This document shows, in pieces, positions 1 through 5,105 of a stretch of 5,105 nt of DNA; the stretch's first letter is position 1; the number at the start of each line of letters is the position of its first letter. A program made the translations under genes and the position numbers. The stretch is from Kiritimatiellia bacterium (GTDB lineage: Bacteria; Verrucomicrobiota; Kiritimatiellia; SLAD01), in NCBI GenBank assembly GCA_007126995.1, contig SLAD01000036.1, forward strand, positions 1-5,105. The letters are read 5' to 3'. The notes beneath the pieces were generated by a model, which ran no database searches, was not told the origin of the DNA, and was given only the letters and a program-made list of their open reading frames with translations.

Positions 1-248
1 ACATGGAAGTCCAAATCCTGTTTCACAATAACAACCCCATCGAAGTCACTCTGCCATTCTTTGTGGAAAAAGAGATTGTCGAAACGGAACCCGGCGCGCG
101 CGGCGATACCGCGACCAACGTGCAGAAACCCGCCAAGATTGACAATGGCTATGAACTGCAAGTGCCGATCTTTATCAATCAAGGCGATCGCGTGCGCATC
201 GACACACGCACGGGCAAGTATTCCGATCGTGTGTCGAAGGGCTTCTGA
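1..248 (+). CDS. efp: Elongation factor P, C-terminal part (5' end outside window)
   Basis: EF-P binds the ribosome beside the P-site tRNA and relieves stalling at consecutive prolines. The frame is already open at the left edge. The visible residues align with roughly the last 80 of E. coli EF-P (188 aa), covering the end of domain II and all of domain III. The methionine encoded at 3-5 lies inside the protein and is not the start. The family signature is fully met: K-P-A, four residues, G, then L-x-V-P, an Ile and a Gly, running from about residue 42 to 61 of the visible part. EIVETEPGARGDTA just before it is also typical. The modified lysine (Lys34 in E. coli) lies in domain I, outside the window, so it cannot be checked. 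The stop is TGA at 246-248. epmA follows 38 bases later on the same strand, which supports the identification. Confidence 0.96.
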   Translation, partial: MEVQILFHNNNPIEVTLPFFVEKEIVETEPGARGDTATNVQKPAKIDNGYELQVPIFINQGDRVRIDTRTGKYSDRVSKGF

Positions 249-286
249 GCCCGCCTCACGGACGGCTGCCCTCCCCCTGTTGCGCC

Positions 287-1207
287 ATGTCTGACGTGAT
301 TCGACAACTGGCTAACAAATCGGCTGCCTTGCAGATTCGAGCAGCCGTAACGAAGGCGATCCGCGACTTTTTCGACGCACAAGGCTTCCTCGCTGTCGAC
401 ACCCCCGTCCGACTGCGCGCGCCCGCGCTGGAGCGGCATATCGACGCGGAACCTTCCGGATCCCACTTTTTGCGCACCTCGCCCGAACTGCACATGAAGC
501 AATTGCTGGCGGCGGGCTATGACCAAATCTATCAACTGGGTCCCTGCTTCCGGCGCGGCGAACAGGGACACTTGCATCATCCGGAATACACCATGCTGGA
601 ATGGTACCGTAGCAACGCGGATTACCGGGACATCCTGAACGATACCATCGCACTGGTCCGCGCTATCCAGCGGGCCATCGATCAGCCCGACCCACTGCGG
701 TGGCAGCAGCAAGCCATTCGGCTACAGGATGAATGGCTTCAGATCACCGTGCAGGACGCGTTTTTGAAGTGGGCGGACTGGGATCCGGTCAGCGACTACG
801 ATGCGGACCGATTTGACGTCGACTTGATCGAAAAAGTGGAGCCGGCCCTCGCCCGCGAAGAAACGCCGGTGATCCTGATGGACTACCCCACTCCAGCTGC
901 GGCGCTGGCACGCCGGAAACCGGATCAGCCCGAGGTAGCGGAACGCTGGGAGCTCTATATCGGTGGCATCGAAATAGCCAATGCCTATTCGGAACTCACC
1001 GATGTCGAGGAGCAACGCGCCCGTTTCGAGCAATGCGCCAAGGAGCGGGCGGCCGCGGGCTTAACCGTGTACCCGCTCGACGAGGCATTCCTCGAAGCGC
1101 TGCCAGACATGCCGCCCAGTGGCGGCATCGCCCTGGGTGTGGATCGGCTGGTGATGCTCTTCGCCAACTGCACCACCCTTGCCGACGTCACGACGTTTCT
1201 CGAATAG
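287..1207 (+). CDS. epmA: EF-P--(R)-beta-lysine ligase EpmA (PoxA/GenX/YjeA)
   Basis: EpmA is a class II lysyl-tRNA synthetase paralogue that has only the catalytic domain. It adenylates (R)-beta-lysine and attaches it to the conserved lysine of EF-P in the cytoplasm. At 306 aa it is slightly shorter than the E. coli enzyme (325 aa) and has no N-terminal anticodon-binding domain, as expected. Visible motifs are motif 1 (VDTP, residues 37-40), TSPE (64-67), motif 2 (FRRGE 88-92 to MLEWY 103-107), GIEIAN (227-232), SELTD (235-239) and motif 3 (ALGVDRLVML 282-291). Ala282 matches E. coli Ala298, where true lysyl-tRNA synthetases have Gly; this residue helps select beta-lysine. The ATG at 287 gives an N-terminus that aligns with E. 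coli EpmA. There is no purine-rich Shine-Dalgarno sequence before it, so translation may depend on efp upstream. Co-transcription with efp is inferred from the 38-base gap. The EpmB aminomutase gene is not in the window. Confidence 0.95.
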   Translation: MSDVIRQLANKSAALQIRAAVTKAIRDFFDAQGFLAVDTPVRLRAPALERHIDAEPSGSHFLRTSPELHMKQLLAAGYDQIYQLGPCFRRGEQGHLHHPEYTMLEWYRSNADYRDILNDTIALVRAIQRAIDQPDPLRWQQQAIRLQDEWLQITVQDAFLKWADWDPVSDYDADRFDVDLIEKVEPALAREETPVILMDYPTPAAALARRKPDQPEVAERWELYIGGIEIANAYSELTDVEEQRARFEQCAKERAAAGLTVYPLDEAFLEALPDMPPSGGIALGVDRLVMLFANCTTLADVTTFLE

Positions 1208-1210
1208 CAA

Positions 1211-3709
1211 TCAGCCGAACAGATCCAATTGGTTCGTCGGCGGCGCCTTCTTGGGCGCGCGATGCTCTGCCAGCTTGGGTTGCCCGCTTTCGCCGAACTC
1301 CCCTTCCTCCAGATTGGTGAGAATTTCGTTGGCGCGGCGAATCACTTCATCGGGCAGGCCAGCCAGACGCGCCACCTGAATACCGTAGCTCTTGTCGGCC
1401 GCGCCGGGTGCAATCTTGCGTAGAAACGCGATTTGATCGTTCCGCTCACGCACGAGCACATTGTAGTTCTTCACGCCCGGCAAGGTGCGCGCCAAATCCG
1501 TTAACTCGTGATAATGCGTCGCGAACAAGGTCTTGGCGCGGACGTCCTGATGATTGTGCAAATACTCCGCCACCGACCAGGCAATACTGATGCCGTCAAA
1601 CGTGCTCGTGCCGCGCCCGATTTCGTCCAACACGATCAGGCTGCGGGGCGTGGCATTGTTGAGGATGTTCGCGGTCTCCTGCATTTCCACCATGAAGGTG
1701 CTGCGCCCGCGGGCCAAATCGTCACTGGCGCCCACGCGGGTAAACACGCGATCGACCAATCCAATCTCCGCCGCTTCGGCCGGCACGAAGGAGCCCGCCT
1801 GCGCCATCACCACGATCAGGGCGACTTGCCGGATATAGGTGGATTTGCCCGCCATGTTCGGTCCGGTAATGATCGCCAACTGATTTTCACGGCCGTCCAA
1901 CAACGTGTCGTTCGGCACAAAAGGTTCCGCCGTGGTCATGGCCTCGATCACCGGATGGCGCCCTTCCTCAATCCGCACCATATCATCCTCGGTCATCGTG
2001 GGCCGAACATAGCGCAGGGCCAATGCCCGGTCAGCCAACGAGGCCAACACGTCCAACTCGGCGACCGCCAGCGCGATCCGCTGAATGCGTTCGGTCTGCT
2101 CGACAATGGTCGCCCGCAGGTCCAGAAACAACTCGTACTCCAAACCCAGCGATCGTTCCTGCGCGCCCAGAATTTTGTTTTCGTACTCCTTCAACTGCGG
2201 CGTGATGAAGCGCTCGGCGTTGACCAGCGTTTGTTTGCGCGTGTATTCAGGTGGCGCGTCGTCCAAGTTGCTCTTCGAAATTTCGATGTAGTAGCCGAAC
2301 ACCTTGTTGTGCCGGACCTTGAGGTTCTTAATGCCCGTCCGCTCCTGCTCTTGCGCCTGATAATCCGCCAACCACTGTCGCCCTTCGGTCGCCGCCGCCC
2401 GCAACTCATCCAGTTCGGCGTGATAGCCTTTACGAATCATGCCCCCCTCACGCAACGTCACCGGCGGCTCGTCGGCGATGGCGTCGCGAATCAGCTTCAC
2501 GATCCCGGGCATGGGCTCGATATCCTGGGTGAGCGACTGCATGCGTTCCGCACTGCAGGCGTTCGCCAGATCATGCAGCAACGGCAGCGCTTCCAACGAT
2601 TGCGCCAAGGCATTCACATCGCGCGCGTTGCCGGAACCTGCACCCAAACGAGCGACCAGACGCTCCAAATCCTTGATCTCGGCCAACTGATCACGCACAT
2701 GTGCCAGTCGGCCACGCTCTTTCGATAACTCGGCAATCGCATCATGGCGCTGTTGAATCGTCTCCAAATGATTCAGGGGGCGTACCAACCATTCCCGTAA
2801 CAGGCGCCCGCCCATCGGGGTCCGCGTGGCGTCCAGCGTCTTCAGCAACGTCGGCGCGTCCGCGCGTCCGCGCAGCGGCACGAGGTCGAGATTGGACAGC
2901 GTGGTCTCATCCAACAGCATATATTCGTCCGCCCGGCGAACGCGTAACTGCCGCACGTGGTTCACTTGACGATGCAGCTCCTGGCTGACGTAGTGCAATA
3001 CGCCGCCGGCCGCGCCGACGGCCCGCGGCACATCGTCGCATCCGAATCCGCGCAGCGAATGGACCTTGAAATGACGTGTCAATAACTCGGTCGCCGCATC
3101 CAACTCGAACGGCCAATCATCGTGCGGGCTCAGGACCGTGGCAAGGCGACCATCCAGCACCTCGCGAATGGCGGGCGTCTCGGCTTGCTCCTCGGGCACC
3201 ACGCATTCCGACGGCGCGTAGCGGACCAGGTTATCCTGCACCGCTGCGGCTGACGCGGCCTCCTCAATCCAGAAGATACCCGTCGATAAATCAATCCAAG
3301 CGAGTCCGTAGTGCCCGCCGCGATAACAGAGGCCGGCCAAATAATTGTTTTGTTTCGAATCCAGCACATTCTCTTCCAGAATGGTGCCCGGCGTCACAAT
3401 CCGTACGATCTCGCGCCGCACAATGCCTTTCGCTTGGGCCGGATCCTCCATTTGCTCGCAAATCGCAATCTTCTTGCCCGCCTTGATGAGCTTGGAGAGA
3501 TAGGCTTCAGCCGCATGGTAAGGCACACCGCACATCGGCACCTTGTTGCGCTTGGTCAAGGCGATGTCGAGCACCGAGGCCGCCACCTTGGCATCGTCAA
3601 AGAACATTTCATAGAAGTCGCCCATGCGAAAGAAGAGCAGCGTATCCGCGTCGATCTGTTTCTTGATCGCGAGGTACTGCTGCATCATGGGTGTAAGCGT
3701 GTCAGCCAT
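1211..3709 (-). CDS. mutS: DNA mismatch repair protein MutS
   Basis: MutS recognises mismatches and small loops as a dimer, then forms an ATP-bound sliding clamp that recruits MutL. The 832 residues are complete and unbroken (E. coli MutS has 853). In order: the mismatch-binding domain with the Phe-x-Glu motif (F32-Y33-E34 within GDFYEMF), connector, lever and clamp domains, then the ATPase. The ATPase shows Walker [10 protein letters not shown] (616-624), the STF signature region near Ser670, Walker B LIVLDE (691-696) followed by GRGTST, and the THYHEL switch (731-736). The last residues are QLDLFG. QLDLF (827-831, bases 1217-1231) is a near-ideal beta-clamp binding pentapeptide, and the helical tetramerisation tail of E. 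coli MutS is absent. The ATG at 3707-3709 fits the family N-terminus, but no Shine-Dalgarno sequence precedes it. The gene converges on epmA with a three-base gap. mutL is not in the window. Confidence 0.98.
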   Translation of the reverse strand: MADTLTPMMQQYLAIKKQIDADTLLFFRMGDFYEMFFDDAKVAASVLDIALTKRNKVPMCGVPYHAAEAYLSKLIKAGKKIAICEQMEDPAQAKGIVRREIVRIVTPGTILEENVLDSKQNNYLAGLCYRGGHYGLAWIDLSTGIFWIEEAASAAAVQDNLVRYAPSECVVPEEQAETPAIREVLDGRLATVLSPHDDWPFELDAATELLTRHFKVHSLRGFGCDDVPRAVGAAGGVLHYVSQELHRQVNHVRQLRVRRADEYMLLDETTLSNLDLVPLRGRADAPTLLKTLDATRTPMGGRLLREWLVRPLNHLETIQQRHDAIAELSKERGRLAHVRDQLAEIKDLERLVARLGAGSGNARDVNALAQSLEALPLLHDLANACSAERMQSLTQDIEPMPGIVKLIRDAIADEPPVTLREGGMIRKGYHAELDELRAAATEGRQWLADYQAQEQERTGIKNLKVRHNKVFGYYIEISKSNLDDAPPEYTRKQTLVNAERFITPQLKEYENKILGAQERSLGLEYELFLDLRATIVEQTERIQRIALAVAELDVLASLADRALALRYVRPTMTEDDMVRIEEGRHPVIEAMTTAEPFVPNDTLLDGRENQLAIITGPNMAGKSTYIRQVALIVVMAQAGSFVPAEAAEIGLVDRVFTRVGASDDLARGRSTFMVEMQETANILNNATPRSLIVLDEIGRGTSTFDGISIAWSVAEYLHNHQDVRAKTLFATHYHELTDLARTLPGVKNYNVLVRERNDQIAFLRKIAPGAADKSYGIQVARLAGLPDEVIRRANEILTNLEEGEFGESGQPKLAEHRAPKKAPPTNQLDLFG

Positions 3710-3717
3710 AGGGGATC

Positions 3718-3747
3718 AGCATAGAGAATTGCCGGAGTCCGTGTCGA
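3718..3747 (-). promoter_or_regulatory. Possible sigma70-type promoter of mutS, nearly leaderless
   Basis: Read on the minus strand, TCGACA (3742-3747) matches the -35 consensus at 5 of 6 bases. It is followed by an 18-base spacer and TATGCT (3718-3723), which matches the -10 consensus at 4 of 6. Only eight bases separate the -10 from the mutS ATG, so transcription would begin about at the start codon. This fits the lack of a ribosome binding site there. Such matches occur by chance, and the sigma factor preference of this organism is unknown. Confidence 0.3.
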
Positions 3748-3806
3748 GTGTTGTCCCGTTTGTCATTGAGTGGGTCATTGGGCCATGTTAACCTGTCCGG
3801 TGATCA

Positions 3807-3818
3807 TTTATGCATAAA
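3807..3818. promoter_or_regulatory. Perfect 12-base palindrome, candidate operator
   Basis: TTTATGCATAAA is identical to its reverse complement. It is AT-rich within a GC-rich region and lies just before the Shine-Dalgarno sequence of the dehydrogenase gene. Its symmetry and position suit a binding site for a dimeric regulator, but no regulator is visible here. It may also simply be part of an AT-rich translation start region. Confidence 0.3.
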
Positions 3819-3820
3819 GA

Positions 3821-3828
3821 AAGGAAAG
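3821..3828 (+). promoter_or_regulatory. Ribosome binding site of the dehydrogenase gene
   Basis: AAGGAAAG contains an AAGGA core (3821-3825) seven bases before the ATG at 3833. This is good spacing and fixes that ATG as the start. It is the only clear Shine-Dalgarno sequence among the three gene starts in the window; epmA and mutS lack one. Confidence 0.75.
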
Positions 3829-3832
3829 CGCT

Positions 3833-4792
3833 ATGAAGATGGTTTGTTTGGATGGATTCACGCTCAACCCCGGAGACAACCCCTGGACTGAAGTCGAAGC
3901 GCTTGGCGACCTCACCGTGCATGATCGCACCCCGGCGGACCAGATTTTGGAGCGGGCGGCCGGGGCAGAAGTCCTGCTGACCAATAAAACCCCGATCACC
4001 GCCGAAACCATCGCGGCCCTGCCCGACTTGAAATTCATTACGGTCTTGGCTACCGGCTATAACATTGTGGACACTGACGCGGCCCGCGAGCGCGGTATCG
4101 CGGTTTCCAATGTCCCGATTTACGGCACCGACACGGTGGCCCAGTACACATTCGCGCTACTGCTGGATCACTGCCATCATGTCGCCCATCACAGCGATCG
4201 CGTGATGGACGGCGAATGGGCGCGGCGCGGCGATTTTTGTTTTTGGGATTATCCGCTTATCGAGCTGGCGAACCTGAAGATGGGCATCATTGGGTTTGGC
4301 CGGATCGGACGCCGTGTCGGCGAGCTGGCTAACGCCTTTGGGATGGAGGTCCTAGCTGCCGATGTCTATCGCGGCGAGGATCCCGGTTATCAGCCTTTCG
4401 CCTGGAAGGAGATCGAAGAGGTCTTTAGTGAGGCGGATGTGGTCAGCCTGCACTGCCCCCAAACGGCTGACAATGTCGGATTTGTTAATCAGGCGCTACT
4501 TTCCAAGATGAAACCGAACGCCTTCCTGATCAACACGTCACGCGGGGCGTTGATCAATGAGAGCGATCTAGCGGATGCCCTGAACAAAGACGTGTTGGCG
4601 GGCGCGGCCGTTGACGTGGTTTCGAAAGAGCCGATTACCGACGATAACCCGCTGCTGGGGGCCAAGAATATTCGCATCACGCCGCACATGGCGTGGGGCA
4701 CGCTGGCCGCCCGCACACGCCTGATGGGCACCACCGCCGACAACGTGCGGGCCTATCAGCAGGGCAAACCGATCAATGTGGTGAATGGCTAG
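3833..4792 (+). CDS. D-isomer-specific 2-hydroxyacid dehydrogenase, glycerate dehydrogenase-like
   Basis: This enzyme family interconverts D-2-hydroxyacids and 2-oxoacids with NAD(P)H in the cytoplasm. The 319 residues are a full-length member. The N-terminal half carries part of the substrate domain, with VLATGYNIVD at 71-80. The Rossmann fold has GFGRIG (154-159), and the acidic residue Asp177 after the second strand favours NAD over NADP. The catalytic set is Arg237 (in NTSRGAL), Glu266 (in SKEP) and His285 (in TPHMAWGT). Trp288, three residues after the histidine, is typical of glycerate dehydrogenase/hydroxypyruvate reductase relatives, so hydroxypyruvate or glyoxylate is a likely substrate. 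The exact substrate cannot be settled from sequence, so no symbol is given. It is transcribed divergently from mutS and appears to stand alone. The stop is TAG at 4790-4792. Confidence 0.93.
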   Translation: MKMVCLDGFTLNPGDNPWTEVEALGDLTVHDRTPADQILERAAGAEVLLTNKTPITAETIAALPDLKFITVLATGYNIVDTDAARERGIAVSNVPIYGTDTVAQYTFALLLDHCHHVAHHSDRVMDGEWARRGDFCFWDYPLIELANLKMGIIGFGRIGRRVGELANAFGMEVLAADVYRGEDPGYQPFAWKEIEEVFSEADVVSLHCPQTADNVGFVNQALLSKMKPNAFLINTSRGALINESDLADALNKDVLAGAAVDVVSKEPITDDNPLLGAKNIRITPHMAWGTLAARTRLMGTTADNVRAYQQGKPINVVNG

Positions 4793-4802
4793 ACCCTAAT
4801 GC

Positions 4803-4879
4803 GGGCGGCTCGGCAGGGACGCCTCGCCCCACCGTCGCGTGATGGGATAGGTGGGGCGAATCCTCTGGATGAGCCGCTC
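4803..4879. repeat. Imperfect palindromic intergenic element
   Basis: The inner arms TCGCCCCACC (4824-4833) and GGTGGGGCGA (4850-4859) form a perfect 10-bp stem with a 16-base loop. The outer arms GCGGCTC (4805-4811) and GAGCCGC (4871-4877) add a perfect 7-bp stem, and a short AGG/CCT match lies between them (4815-4817 with 4862-4864). The whole is an interrupted cruciform of about 75 bases. It starts 10 bases after the dehydrogenase stop. There is no run of T on either side, so a standard intrinsic terminator is unlikely, though a structured 3' end is possible. The shape resembles REP- or MITE-like dispersed repeats, but no second copy exists in this window. Confidence 0.65.
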
Positions 4880-4910
4880 ATAGACAAGCTCGCTGGGGGC
4901 GAGATTCGAT

Positions 4911-5105
4911 TTACCCTCGGCCGTAGGCCTCCACGAAGCCCGCGTAAAACGCGCAGGCGCGCACCAGGTGATCGACTTCGACTTCCACGACGAGATTGGG
5001 ACGGCTTTCCCGGGCCTTGCGAACCATACGCGCGAGAGCGTCACCCCCTCCCGCGCCGGCTGCGGCAAGGTGGTTGTCCTTGAGCATAATCCTGTCGAAG
5101 AGACC
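4911..5105 (-). pseudogene. nadC: Truncated quinolinate phosphoribosyltransferase (nadC remnant, 5' end outside window)
   Basis: NadC converts quinolinate and PRPP to nicotinate mononucleotide in NAD synthesis. The frame enters from the right edge and gives 64 residues before TAA (4911-4913). [17 protein letters not shown] (residues 1-17) matches the family segment with the conserved active-site Lys (K9 here), and [11 protein letters not shown] (35-45) matches the following strand. After that similarity ends: the last 19 residues ([11 protein letters not shown] to the end) do not match, and the LDN aspartate, the Ser-Gly phosphate loop and the VGALT motif are missing. About 80 more residues (240 bases) would be expected, but only about 178 bases remain before the dehydrogenase gene, and the other frames show no NadC motifs. 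Family membership is seen directly; loss of function is inferred. The part beyond the right edge was not seen, so it is unknown whether the 5' half is intact. Confidence 0.72.

Noticed and set aside
179..712. 177-codon open frame on the minus strand across efp and epmA
   Set aside because: It overlaps two well-supported genes, has no family features and has a shadow-like composition.
1243..1258. Small hairpin GCGCC/GGCGC with a 6-base loop near the mutS 3' end, as a terminator
   Set aside because: It lies inside the mutS coding sequence, has only a 5-bp stem and lacks a T-run.
1508..2728. 406-codon open frame on the plus strand, antisense to mutS
   Set aside because: It lies wholly inside the certain mutS gene. 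Its His/Arg/Gln/Gly-rich translation is typical of the shadow frame of a GC-rich gene, and it shows no recognisable domain.
4803..4879. Palindrome as an intrinsic terminator of the dehydrogenase gene
   Set aside because: The 16-base loop is large and no T-tract follows on either strand, so it is reported as a palindromic element instead.
4796..5083. Open frames of about 90 codons on both strands over the palindrome and nadC remnant
   Set aside because: Both translations are Arg/Pro/Ser-rich and low in information, and cross the palindrome. The frame with real protein similarity here is a different minus-strand frame, the nadC remnant.
1..5105. CRISPR array, tRNA, rRNA, transposase, phage or toxin-antitoxin genes
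   Set aside because: I saw no regularly spaced repeats, no RNA gene signatures and no mobile-element proteins on either strand.

Overview
This window is ordinary bacterial chromosome, moderately GC-rich by eye, with four recognisable genes and one gene remnant. Nothing in it looks like a phage, transposon, CRISPR array or new defence system. The organism cannot be fixed from 5 kb. The style of MutS, of the dehydrogenase and of the palindromic spacer reminds me of Verrucomicrobiota or related PVC bacteria, but that is a low-confidence impression. The efp-epmA pair shows only that the organism probably modifies EF-P with (R)-beta-lysine.

Layout, left to right. Positions 1-248 (+) hold the 3' end of efp (elongation factor P). 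After a 38-base gap comes epmA (287-1207, +), the ligase that modifies EF-P, so substrate and modifying enzyme probably share an operon. epmA converges on mutS (1211-3709, -) with only three bases between the stop codons. mutS encodes a complete mismatch-repair ATPase of 832 residues that ends in a near-ideal sliding-clamp binding peptide.

The 123-base spacer 3710-3832 is divergent, between mutS and a D-2-hydroxyacid dehydrogenase gene (3833-4792, +). It holds a possible mutS promoter so close to the start codon that the mRNA could be nearly leaderless. It also holds a perfect 12-base AT-rich palindrome and a good Shine-Dalgarno sequence for the dehydrogenase.

The right end is the least ordinary part. 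The spacer after the dehydrogenase holds a long imperfect palindrome (4803-4879) that resembles a dispersed intergenic repeat. Facing it on the minus strand is a piece of nadC (quinolinate phosphoribosyltransferase, 4911-5105) that loses family similarity after its EVEVD motif and stops 19 residues later. The remaining DNA is too short to encode the missing C-terminus, so this is a truncation and not a single frameshift.

Functionally, efp and epmA act together in relieving ribosome stalling at proline-rich stretches. mutS, the dehydrogenase and the nadC remnant have no obvious link to them or to each other.
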